Of a stretch of 64,000 nucleotides of DNA, positions 1 to 11,263 are shown piece by piece (position 1 is the stretch's first letter; the number at the start of each line of letters is the position of its first letter). Under the pieces are notes generated by a model. The model did no database searches. It was not told the DNA's origin and was given only the letters and a program-made list of their open reading frames with translations. A program made the position numbers and the translations under genes. Source of the DNA: Membranipora membranacea (Eukaryota; Bryozoa; Gymnolaemata; Cheilostomatida; Membraniporidae). The stretch spans positions 23,868,001 to 23,932,000 of the forward strand of contig OU612065.1 in assembly GCA_914767715.1 (NCBI GenBank), read 5' to 3'.

Positions 1-3000
1 GCGCCAAGGTGATAGAGGTTCTCCTGGTAACCCAGGACTACGTGGAAATGATGGTCTACCTGGTGAGGCAGGCAGACCAGGTCAAGATGGATTCGACGGG
101 CGCCCAGGCAATCCTGGCCAAGATGGAAACCAAGGTACCCCAGGTAAAGATGGAAATCCTGGTCTGCCTGGTAATGATGGAGCGCCTGGTCGTGCAGGGT
201 TTGACGGACAACCGGGACAACGAGGAACTCCAGGACAGCAAGGAAATATTGGAACACCAGGATCAGACGGTTTACCAGGGCAACCTGGAGATATGGGACG
301 ACCAGGCAATCCAGGCAATGACGGTGAGATTTAGAAATAATAAAATGGCAGTGAATTTCAAGTAAGCTGAATTACATTGGATGTATATGGTTTGTTTACC
401 AGCGTCGCTTACAACTTTTTGATGTCCAACATCACCAACTAATGATTTCTATAACTTATTTTTGCATTTCTCTGTTTCAGGAAACCAAGGCCAGCGTGGA
501 TCACCAGGGGCTCCTGGATTACCAGGCAATCCTGGTCAACAAGGCGGACAGGGAGTGCAAGGAGAGTCTGGTTTTGATGGACAACCTGGACAAAATGGAG
601 TAATGGGACAACCCGGACAACCTGGTCAACCAGGTAACCAAGGATCACAGGGAGAGCAGGGCAGTCCAGGTCAAGCTGGTTTCCCTGGTCAAGATGGCCA
701 GCCAGGCCAACCTGGAACACCAGGACAGAATGGTTTCCCTGGAACTGAAGGGCGACCAGGACAGGATGGATTCCCAGGTCAAAATGGTCAACGCGGAGAG
801 CCGGGGGCTCCTGGAGAAAATGGACAGGTAGGAGCCACAGGAAGAGTGGGTAACCCTGGCCGTGATGGAAACACTGGACAGCCAGGACAAAATGGTCTAC
901 CTGGCAACCCTGGTTCTGATGGTCAAAGAGGACAACCAGGACAGCCAGGGTCTGATGGATTACCTGGAACGTCTGGCGAGCGTGGATTCCCGGGTCAACC
1001 TGGTACATTTGGTCAACCAGGATTTCCTGGGCAAGATGGAAGACCCGGTGATGCTGGAGAGGCTGGCGCACCTGGTCTACCCGGCACACAAGGTTTCCCT
1101 GGTCAACCAGGAGCACCTGGATTTGCTGGACAGCCAGGGGCTGCAGGCCAACCTGGTCAACAAGGTACACCTGGTAACCAAGGAGCACCAGGAAATCCTG
1201 GTAGAGATGGGCAAGATGGGGCACGTGGTGAGAGAGGAGAGATAGGATCACCTGGCGTTAATGGAATCACAGGGGAACCAGGCTTGCCAGGATCACCTGG
1301 AAACCCAGGCCAGAACGGATTCCCAGGTTCACAAGGTGTGCCAGGAGAAAGAGGTTTTGATGGGCTACCTGGAATTGCAGGACAGCCAGGGAATCCAGGT
1401 CAACCTGGTTCAGATGGACAACCAGGAGCATCAGGACAGCCTGGAGCACAAGGTTCACCTGGTCAGCAAGGGCAACCTGGCTTCACTGGACAACCCGGAC
1501 AGGCTGGAGTAGCAGGACAGCCTGGATCACAAGGAGATTCCCATAAGGGAGAGAGAGGTGCAACTGGATTAAGAGGTCTGAAAGGAGAGAGTGGAGCATA
1601 TGGTGATGCTGGAGCAACCGGACTTCAGGGATTGCCTGGTTCACCAGGCTTACAAGGGTCACCTGGTTTCAACGGAGAGCCTGGTCTACCTGGGCAACCA
1701 GGTTTACCTGGGCGTGCAGGGGATGTTGGAGCTAATGGTCTCAATGGTGAAGCTGGTGCTACAGGAGCACGTGGAAATCCAGGTTTACAGGGTGAAGCAG
1801 GAGAAGCCGGTCTTCGTGGAGGTCAGGGTTTGCCTGGAGCACCTGGTGAAGAGGGTCAGATTGGTTCAACTGGTGCACCTGGACAGAGAGGATTTGACGG
1901 TGGACCTGGATTGCCAGGACAACCGGGACTGCAAGGAATGAAGGGTGAACCAGGAACTGGAGTAGGAAGAGATGGAGCACCTGGAGATACAGGAGTACCA
2001 GGAAATCCTGGTGTACCTGGATCAGCTGGAGAAAGAGGCTTCCCAGGGACAGCTGGTCTGCGGGGATTGAAGGGAGAATCTGGTGCATTCGGAGAAAATG
2101 GAGCTACAGGTCTGCAAGGATTATCTGGACAGACTGGAGCGCCAGGAGTACCAGGTCTTCAAGGTTTCGCAGGTATTAAGGGAGAACCTGGAGATGGGAG
2201 ACATGGAGACACAGGAGCTATTGGCCTGCCTGGTGTAGCAGGTGCGCCTGGTGCAAAGGGAGAACGAGGTTTGCAAGGATTACCAGGAGGTGGATTTGAT
2301 GGCGTGGCAGGGGCAACTGGAGCCACTGGTAGACCAGGAAACCCAGGTAATCCTGGACTTCGAGGAATTCCTGGCGTGCAAGGAGCACCTGGAGATAGTG
2401 CTGATGGCACAAGGGGTGCAACCGGAGCTACTGGAAGAGTTGGCCTCCAAGGGTTAAAGGGAGAAAAGGGAGCTGGTAGTGACGGAGCTCCAGGACTACC
2501 TGGAGCACAAGGACTTCCTGGAGCTCCTGGGGATGCAGGTTTGCCTGGTGTTCCAGGATTTGATGGATCTGATGGAGCGCCTGGACTCCAAGGAGAGCCA
2601 GGAGCACCTGGTGTGTCTGGAGGAGATACCGGAGCAACAGGAGCAACTGGTGCTGCCGGATTTCAGGGCTCCCCTGGTCAGGCAGGTATCAAAGGAGAAT
2701 CTGGAGCACCAGGAATCAATGGTTTTGATGGAGAAACTGGATCACCAGGTCTAGATGGTGCACCAGGATTAACGGGCCTGGCAGGATTAAAGGGAGATAG
2801 GGGAAATACAGGAGCCCCAGGATTGCAGGGTTTGCCTGGAGATGGAGGACCTGGAACTGTTGGTGCAACTGGATCTCGTGGTCTCCCAGGTGCGCCTGGA
2901 AGTAAAGGTGAAGTTGGTTCACAAGGATCTGCTGGAGCACCAGGTCAGACTGGAGCAGCAGGGATAAAAGGAGATACTGGCGCAGCAGGTATGACACCTT

Positions 3001-3213
3001 TTCAGACCTAATATATTTTGTTTGTGTTCTGTAATCAAACTCTACTGCAGAAATGAATTATTGAATAAATAGTATAAATGCTGGAGAATGGAAAACCAAT
3101 TGTTTTTTCAGTTTCTTTCATAATTGTTTATTAATAATAATAGTAGTACCATGTATTGTGTATTTTTTCGAGCATGCTTCAACATTGCATCACGCTTACG
3201 GTTATTAATGACC

Positions 3214-3251
<38 letters not shown>

Positions 3252-6200
3252 GCCATGCTAATGATGTTGTGCTGGACTTTGTGCAACAAATATTTTCTTC
3301 TACCTGAAGCTTTCCAATTTTTATAATCTTTGTAGGTTTGAACGGCTTGCCAGGAGATAAGGGAGAGCGTGGAGCTCCTGGTGTTGGTGGTAATGGTGGA
3401 CCTGGAGCTACTGGATCACAAGGTGACACAGGTGCACCTGGACTTCAAGGCATACCTGGAATCGCAGGAGACACTGGGTTACCAGGAGAAACTGGTGCTA
3501 ATGGTAGCCCTGGGCTGAACGGAGATGTTGGCGCTCCAGGTCTGAAAGGTGACCAAGGAGTTGCTGGAACTGTGGGTGCTCAAGGAGAGACTGGTTCCCA
3601 AGGTCAGAGGGGTCAAAAGGGAGAACCTGCTGGATTCGAAAATGGAGGAAATGGTAGAGGAGCCACTGGATTCACTGGAGAGACAGGCGCACCAGGTTTG
3701 ATTGGACAGCAAGGTTTGAAAGGTGAGCCTGGAGCAGCTGGAAGTGCAGGTCTAGCTGGCTCGGCAGGAGCACCCGGTGAGAAGGGTCAACCGGGAGTGA
3801 ATGGTGTTGCTGGTGCTAATGGACAAAACGGACTCGCTGGAGAAACTGGAGCACCTGGTGCACCTGGTATCAAGGGTGCCATCGGAGACACTGGGCTTCC
3901 AGGAAAAGATGGTGCTGCTGCTGCAGCTGGAGATACTGGCGCTCCTGGAGTTCGAGGAGTTGCTGGCCAGAAAGGAGAAAACGGTCTTCAAGGAGAAACA
4001 GGAGTAGCAGGTGCTGATGGATTGGCAGGCGCACAGGGACTCAAAGGTGAGATGGGAGCAGCTGGAGCTATTGGACAAACTGGTGAGACAGGAGCCAAGG
4101 GACTTCGAGGTGCAGTAGGAGCTGCAGGAGCCAAGGGCGCACAGGGCGACACGGGACTGCAAGGAGCTCAAGGAATACAGGGTGTTACTGGCCCAAAAGG
4201 TGCTCTGGGTGATCAGGGTATTAAGGGTCTGCGAGGTGATAAGGGATTAAGTGGTGACATCGGTCTCAAAGGATTAGCAGGAGTAAATGGTCAGGATGGA
4301 AAGTTTGCAGTTACTGTAAATGAGTGTATGGTTAACAATGGCGGCTGTAGTGATATCTGTATTGATGCTCTGGGAGGATTCTACTGTACATGTGGAGAAG
4401 GAAAAGAACCAAGACCTTCTCCAACACCTACTTGTGGTAAGTTGATGGTTATCCATGCAGCAACGCTGATCTTAAAATTTTGCGTCATCACTTGTTTGTC
4501 GAAATAAGAAAATGATGATGTTCACAAATTCAATAATGCGACCATAGACCAAATATTGTCTATGGATGCGACAGCGTCTCTATAAACCATTCAATTATAA
4601 ATTTTTTCTTACCATTCAGTTCATTTTTCTGTAATTTGTCCCACACATCAAAGTTCTTGTCTCTTTGCAGATGCCGGAACAATATCCTGTGACCAATTTT
4701 TTTACTACGGAAAACTGTGTTATTGTGAGGTCGCCGGCACTGTAACTTCAATGAATGGTACAGCTTGCCAGGACAAAAATGAGTGCTCAGTGAATAATGG
4801 AGGCTGTGAACACACTTGTGACAACAGCAATGGTATGTGGCTTAACAATTCATATCATGTCCTAACATATCATATCATACAGGGAATTTATTTCAAAGTG
4901 TTTAGTACTACTATATTGTGTCTATAGCTTAGTATTCCATACCTATGGAACACAAAGCAACAGACTTGGCCACCAGACCTGACAGACATAGTGTTGCCGT
5001 CATTGTCAATCAAAAAGCGAGGTATAACGTTAGTGAAGGGGTGAAAATTAAAATGACAGCCAGCCTCATAGCCTCGATAAGCAGAATATTATATATATAT
5101 ATGTATATATATATATATGTTATATATTGTAATCAAATAACAATAATTGTGTCATAATCTTATAATAATCATTAAAACAATCTACTTACTCGAGACATCA
5201 CCCAAAGCCATTGATCAATTTAATCATAATCAGGAGCATCCAACTCAATCCCCCGCCTGGTCTCCAGCAAATATAATACAAGCTTTCGAAAGAAAAATAT
5301 AATAAATATGATATATACATAATCTTATGAGCTGGAGCAGTTCTTCTGATCATATTAAGCTTTATTTCATGGATGCTTTAAACTTCACTTTTTGTTACGT
5401 TACGTTACAGTTTCTGTATTATTTGTAGGAGCTCAAACATGCAGCTGTAATCGAGGTTACGCTCTTCAAGCTGATGGCAAAAGCTGTCAGGATATTAATG
5501 AGTGTCGACAAAATGGAAACGAGTGCTCAGATATTTGTGTCAATACACCCGGCGGATATTATTGCGCATGTCCTGCCGAGAAACAGATGACTGGGGCAAG
5601 ACACCCATCTCTTGGCTTATGCGATTCCACCAAGGGTACGGATCAAACCTTGCACTCTATAGTTTGCCAGTGTGAAAAAGATTAGTTTGGGTGATAAAAC
5701 ATGACTATCAATATAAAACATTAGTCATTTAGTATCAAGCCTTTCGAAAGGATACAATAAAATGCGAAGTTGAAGAACTGGAATGGAGCGACAAGGGCGG
5801 AAGTTACCTTATTTTCACCAGGGGGGGAGGAGATTTCGTCAATCACTTCGTTTCATCCACAAATAAATGATCAACAACATATTTCTAATTTTCAAGTGCT
5901 GCGCTTCACCATAATTATTAAGCAATAATGGGCGTTACTCATCCAGTTAACCTCTTTATCAAAATATTATTGTAGGATCCAAATGTGAGTTTACCACCAA
6001 CTTCTTGTATGTATGTTACTGTCACCTGGGAAATGGAAATGCTATTACTATGAACGGTACAACGTGTGGAGATAGAAACGAGTGTACCAAAGACAACGGA
6101 GGATGTGCTCACCGATGTGTCAACGAACCAACAGGATTCCGGTGCGAATGCTTCACAGGTGATGATTTCGCAGGATCACTGAACTGGCCTTCACCTATTT

Positions 6201-7281
6201 ACCGACTGAGTGACAACAAATATGACTGTCTTGATATAGACGAATGTGCAGATCCTGCCTTCATAGCTGACGATGGAGTTTGCCCAGCAAGTTCTAGGGA
6301 CTGTATAAACAACCCCGGATTCTTCTTCTGTCTATCTAAATCAGGAGCACTGGCCAAGTCTGGTGTTGTGGAGGCAGCCGTATCAGGTAAGCATTCAAAT
6401 TATTGTACACTTTTTAATTGGCAGACAATAAAAATTTTAGTATTTTGCAGTCAAATAATTTGACCTCTCCTGTCAATAAATTATATTAGTATGCATACAG
6501 TAATGGACAATGTCTCAGACTGTGGCGGGTTAGCTGGTAGTTACATTTCATTGTCAACCACTTTCCCAACCAAGTGGTTGATAATGAAATACCACTACCA
6601 GTTATCCCGACACAGTTTGAGCGCTGAAACTTATGTCAAATATGACCTTGAATTATCATTCAGTTCTATTATGGCAAAATCATTTATTCAATATGGCAAA
6701 ATCTCCAATGCCAAATTTTCAAGTACACCTACCAGTAATAAGAATTTTACTGTTAATATTCAGGTTGCTCAAGGCCTCCTTCCGATCCGTAAAGTTGTTC
6801 AACTATGCAATCGATTTATATTATTACATTTTCAATGCCAACAGCTTTAAAAAATATGAATACTTTGAAAATTATCTTTGATCGGAATAATTCTAGTCTA
6901 AAATTTAAGAATTTATAAATAACCACCATTCAGGCCCAGACGCAGCCGTACCACTAAACGCCAGTGCAGTTTTTTTAATTACTTTATGAATTTTTACAAC
7001 AACAATTTTATGTACAACTGAGTTACACCGAGAGCTGTCATATGCAAACGTTTCTCTATCATCCTCGCCATGATATTGTATGTAAAAATACAAATCAATC
7101 AATCAAAACAATTATTAATTTCAGATTTTGTTCTATTTCAGGGTCAGCGGAGGTCAGCACTTCAGCTGCAGTGACCTACGGTCTTATAGCAGCATCATTT
7201 ATGGTCGTGATTGTTGTTATCGTAGTATTGGGGGTCGTTCTCTCCAGAAGAAATTCTTACAGGGACCTTGAATCAGCATGA
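1..7281 (+). CDS. Transmembrane collagen with C-terminal EGF modules ('collagen A'), 5' partial
   Basis: Membrane-anchored extracellular matrix protein, probably a homotrimer at the cell surface. Exons by splice sites and frame: <1-323, 481-2988, 3336-4436, 4671-4832, 5429-5635, 5976-6386, 7142-7281. Every intron is phase 1. In the collagen part each intron splits a Gly codon after its first G. About 1270 Gly-X-Y residues are in the window. The first part is rich in PGQ/PGN/DG triplets; from about 1540 on it becomes rich in KGE, GATG and GAAG. Then come EGF modules with NECxxNNGGC and DxNEC calcium-binding signatures (4318-4436, 4770-5550, 6076-6330). The last exon holds a hydrophobic span ([20 protein letters not shown]), then SRR and a short tail ending LESA. 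The helix has several breaks (for example GDSHKG near 1540, GDGRHG near 2195, GAAAAAG near 3915). The N-terminus lies left of the window. It is a paralogue of the gene at 45820-61609. The architecture is certain; the biological role is inferred. Confidence 0.9.
3219..3246. repeat. (TA)n microsatellite in a collagen A intron
   Basis: About 14 TA dinucleotides interrupt the intron between the 2.5-kb and 1.1-kb collagen exons. Similar TA runs lie near 5090-5120 (collagen A intron) and 46607-46624 (collagen B intron). Confidence 0.85.
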
Positions 7282-7572
7282 GCCACCTGACAAGATGACA
7301 AGAGACACAAGGGGTGACAACTTCTTTTCATTATTTCTCACAATTGATTGCTCAAATTTGTTACAGCTATTTATACCTATGATTTTGCCTAATCAACCTT
7401 GAGATGTTTAAACCCCCACATCAAAAACAATTTTAATCTCAAATTAATGAGCGAAGTCAAGGCTTCAGGTTCCCTCATGTAAACAATTATAGATAATCTC
7501 ATTTTATTATTTTTTACTACTGTATCGATACTCAGAAAGACAAAGTTTAGGGAGCTTTTCACGCTTGTTTTT

Positions 7573-7621
7573 AATAAAAAATTCATGCACTTAAGTTTTT
7601 TTATATTTTTATCATAATAAA
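7573..7621 (+). promoter_or_regulatory. Candidate poly(A) signals of collagen A
   Basis: Two AATAAA hexamers lie at 7573-7578 and 7616-7621, about 300 bases past the stop codon. They are the first canonical signals downstream. Transcript ends were not observed. Confidence 0.4.
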
Positions 7622-8077
7622 GACTGGTGAATGTCTCAAATAACAGCAAAATTTCTTTGTCTCAACGCTGAGCAGTGAGTCAGCCATGATTCGTATCAAT
7701 CCCAGTACCTTAGCTCAGATCATTGTGTATTGTGTAGGGGAACAGGGGTCGGTCGGGGTGATGGTAGGGTAACCCCCTACCTCACACCTTCAAATGGAAT
7801 TACAGCTATCCAGCAATAATGTACAAAGGAGGTATGAAAATTCAAAAACAGGCCTGCAATAGTCTTGAGCAGTGAAATAAATTATCTATGAAGAGGGGTA
7901 GTTAGGCAGATGAGGGAGCTTCCTTTGCTAAGATATATTTGATCTGATTTGAGTTTGACTTTTATGAGCCTGAACCACTGAATTAGATTCTTCTCTTAGA
8001 ATGGAAATAGTATCATAGCGTTATACGGTTAGGACACTAAACACAGGGACCCATCTGACTGTTATCTGATTGGCTGT

Positions 8078-8190
8078 CCCTAGTAGCAAGAATAATTAGC
8101 CTGAGAAATTGTCTTGTTTACAAAATTGCAAACAGTAATTATACTCCATGCAGTGTCGATGATTAGCGCATTTCTAGATTGCTACTAGGG
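8078..8190. repeat. Small inverted-repeat element (possible MITE)
   Basis: Perfect 12-bp terminal inverted repeats, CCCTAGTAGCAA at 8078 and TTGCTACTAGGG ending at 8190, bound a 113-bp stretch. I found no convincing target-site duplication and no second copy, so this could be chance or an old relic. Confidence 0.35.
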
Positions 8191-9389
8191 GGTAATACAC
8201 CTGTAATTGGGTGAAGGTCAACTTTTTGCACCCATCCTCCAAAATAAAATGATTAGTATGCTGATGACAAATGAGGGTGTAGCCAATTCAAAAGCACTGC
8301 TATCAATGATATTGAACCCTGTTAATATTTTCAGGTGTATTTGCAATGGAAATTTATTGAATTAAAGTTTGAAATTCTTTTTGCAAAATCATTTTAGGAA
8401 GATCAATGCATACGGTTTGGCTAATGAAAATTAGACCGGAAATGTGTGATAAATGCAATGGTCTTACATATGGGGCCACTGAAAAATTCTGACAACGAAT
8501 TTTCAACCCATAGTCACCAATATGGAAGAGCAGAAGTATACCATCATTTTGAGTGGTATGGTTAAAGAATTGAAAGAACCTGAAGCAGGCCTATTGAGGT
8601 GACAAGTCAACATAGTTTGCATGTAAAGCAATGGGGAAATAAATAGAGGTGTTGGACCGGGACTGGCTATTTTTGCAAGCCCTTTGTTTTGCAAAAGAAA
8701 GCTAATGATGCTATTCCAGATATGGAATTCAATGGCCTGAACCCATGCCGGTAATGTGATTAATTTCTTTTTAGTGAGATTGTAGTCAAAACATATACAC
8801 ATACAAATATGCAAATACACATATACACATATGCACGTATACAGAAATATTCCTTATCAAAAGGATGGATAGTTGGATCAGCATCTTGCCTTGCAAGGTA
8901 TGTACGTTGCGATGTATATTGGATAACTGAGCTACTTCTGAGGCCAGCAAATTTGAGGCTGAAGTTGACTAAAATCCCAACTGCTTATAACTCACAAATA
9001 AGATAAGATAAGAACCGAATTGGTACAGTAAAACTTAAGGCACTTAAAAATGTGGATGAGGCAATGACAATGAATATAGAAAGCAAAATGGATGGAAACT
9101 TTATTGATTACTTTGATCTATTTTGTCTAGGATTTTAATTATTTGTTTATATCTGACATAAAACTAAACCGACAGCATAGATATACATACAAATATATAT
9201 CTATGACCAACAGACATTTGGTATTTGGCTGTATGACGCTGTATAAAGTGATGACACCGTATGTGTATGGCACTTTGGAGTGGTTGATTGTCCCTAAGTG
9301 GTTTTTGTTGTTGCAATATTTTCACTTTTGTCATCAAGCAAGAGCTCTAAAGTTTGTGAGCATAGCACAACTAATTTTTCAGAAATTGA

Positions 9390-9600
9390 TTGGTTATGCT
9401 AGCTGGATCTCGAGCGATTTTGGCTGGATTCGCGATCGAAAGGAAACACATCCAGGGGTGCTGGGGGCGGGAACAATCAACCCTGAAAGATCCCCAGTAG
9501 GACTCGAACCCACGACTCCTGCTGCACCAATCGCATGGCAGTGAATAGCAAGCGTTAACTGATTACGCGCTAACCGATTAGCCATCTCACCATCCCCATC
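9390..9600 (-). mobile_element. tRNA-derived SINE
   Basis: The minus strand carries a Pol III A box (TGGCTAATCGG, at 9574-9584) and a perfect B box (GGTTCGAGTCC, at 9500-9510). The spacing suits a tRNA with a long variable arm. The sequence does not fold into a clean acceptor stem, and a non-tRNA tail follows towards lower coordinates, so this is a SINE head or tRNA pseudogene and not a functional tRNA. The outer boundaries are approximate. Confidence 0.55.
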
Positions 9601-10320
9601 GGTCCCGCCATCCCGCTACCGATTGTGCTTTAGGATCTTGAGTGCCTTGGGCTGGGCTCGCTATCTGTTATCAAATGGTAAGGGAAAGTTTAAAGAGTCG
9701 ATCCTTTGCAGATCCGAGATGTTTATGTATTCTCCTTGTGAATAGGTTTGTGAAACTTTGTCCTCAACATGCTAGGCAAAGAAACTGAGAAGCGTGCTGT
9801 CAGATGTAGATTTCATTACAACTTATCTGTCATAAGCTGCAAAGCTTAGCAAGTTATGTGAGAGGTAGATCATTACCAAGCTTCGGCTCTGCCACTTAGG
9901 GATGAAAATATCACATATTGAAGTTTAGAGACCTGGCCAAGAATAGTTGAACACACCTGTTAAAATATAAGAAAAAATTTGATTTTTGAAATCATTTTCT
10001 TATAACCTGTCATCAAGAAACTGGCTGAAATCTAATGAATTGAATTTTACAGTCATACTTTGAAGTGTCATTGCAATTGCACCTTTTAAAAATAAATTCA
10101 TCACTTGGGAATGTTTGATCAATCAAATGTTATTAGCGACAAAACATTCGCAAAATTAAACCAGGGATGATCATTATATTCGAGAATTTAATTTTTCTGT
10201 AAATTATGTTAAAGGAAGATTGAGTTTTACTAGCAGACGGCAAGTGCATCAACCTTCATGATAAAATCATGCCAGTGACAGAATGATCCAGAGAACTGTG
10301 TCATCAATCATAACTAAAGA

Positions 10321-10575
10321 GATTGGCAAAACATCTTTGGCGAAATGTGATTGGCAAAATATGACTGGCGAAATGTCTTTGGCAAAATGTGATTGGCAAT
10401 ATAAAATTGGCAAAACATCTTTGGCAAAATGTGATTGGCAAAATAAAATTGGCAAAACATCTTTGGCAAAATGTGATTGGCAAAATAAGACTGGCGAAAT
10501 GTCTTTGGCAAAATATGATTGGCGAAATGTGATTGGCAAAACATAGCATTGGTAAAATGTACATTGGCGAAATGT
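10321..10575 (+). repeat. TTGGCRAAAT minisatellite-like array
   Basis: About 250 bases are built from a short word, TTGGCAAAAT / TTGGCGAAATG, alternating with CATCT, GTGA and ATAA spacers. A higher-order period of roughly 40 bases is visible (ATTGGCAAAACATCTTTGGC recurs). The array is open in several frames on both strands, which explains the repetitive ORFs found there. A related array in the opposite orientation lies at 12384-12570. Confidence 0.8.
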
Positions 10576-10655
10576 CTGCCACCAAACTAAAGGTCTATGG
10601 CTACAGTTATGAATAAAAGCTATTTTTCAGTTGGTGGTCATGTTATACCAGAGAC

Positions 10656-10718
10656 TAGCCTGGGCAGGCCGTCCGGGGTTAGTAGGGGTTTGGGGAAGCC
10701 GACAGGCTGCCCAGGCTA
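10656..10718. mobile_element. 63-bp hairpin micro-MITE with 9-bp target duplication
   Basis: The element begins TAGCCTGGGCAG and ends CTGCCCAGGCTA, with inverted arms of about 18 bases. It is flanked by identical 9-base direct repeats ACCAGAGAC at 10647-10655 and 10719-10727. A 9-bp duplication is typical of Mutator-like elements. The same TAGCCTG...CAGGCTA ends and a 9-bp duplication occur in the element at 24631-24664. Confidence 0.7.
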
Positions 10719-11263
10719 ACCAGAGACCATATATAATAAGCTACAGTCTTCTACGCTACTGCACTTAGCAATTTCTTATGCTGTTATGGTTGACTTCATA
10801 CTGCTTAATAAGAGCAGTGCCTCACACACCCACATCAGCTGAGTAATCTGATACCGTGATAGCTGCGTTATCAGAGTGCGTTTGATTAGTTTATCAGGTC
10901 TATGACACAATCTTCAAAATACGGCAGTTTCTAGTTGTGAAGATATTCATGTGCAAACGATAAGATATATATTAGATTAGCCATTAAAGGATTACACACC
11001 TATCAAGTTGTACAACATCATTTATGGACACCACCACACATGAAGCTGGTATAAAACTCTGGACGCCTGAGCTAAAATAAGACAGGTAAGGATTTAAGCA
11101 TTGGGATAGGACATACAGCAAGCACTCATTGATAAAATCATGTTTTGTAACTTGAGGACATTGACCTTGTTATTGGTTGTTCACATCGTTCATTCTAAAA
11201 TTTGAACAAGCTTCATTCATGAATTGCAATATAATTACGTACCCTTCTTATTTGTCAGCAAAA

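Larger units (their letters stand above)
7282..11263. other. Intergenic region between collagen A and the transporter
   Basis: I see no gene here. Apart from the repeats listed separately (8078-8190, the SINE near 9390-9600, the array at 10321-10575 and the hairpin element at 10656-10718) it is AT-rich unique sequence with stops in all frames. The longer ORFs near 8500-9540 have no recognisable family, and the one ending at 9544 runs through a tRNA-like SINE head. The transporter promoter should lie in the last kilobase, but I could not assign a core element. Confidence 0.6.

Noticed and set aside
9-2997. Overlapping ORFs on both strands within the collagen A exons
   Set aside because: Same shadow effect. 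Only the frame giving uninterrupted Gly-X-Y and matching the splice phases is real.
9143-9544. 133-codon plus-strand ORF with a VGLEPTTP-like C-terminus
   Set aside because: That peptide is the translation of a tRNA B-box region in a SINE; the rest has no family resemblance.
9490-9590. Possible functional tRNA gene (also considered at 24505-24585, 40375-40445 and 43330-43395)
   Set aside because: A and B boxes are present, but acceptor or anticodon stems do not pair, and the sequences sit in SINE or MITE contexts.
10267-10585. Repetitive ORFs on both strands (AKCDWQN- or CQSHFAKD-type repeats)
   Set aside because: Products of the TTGGCRAAAT array, open in several frames on both strands at once.
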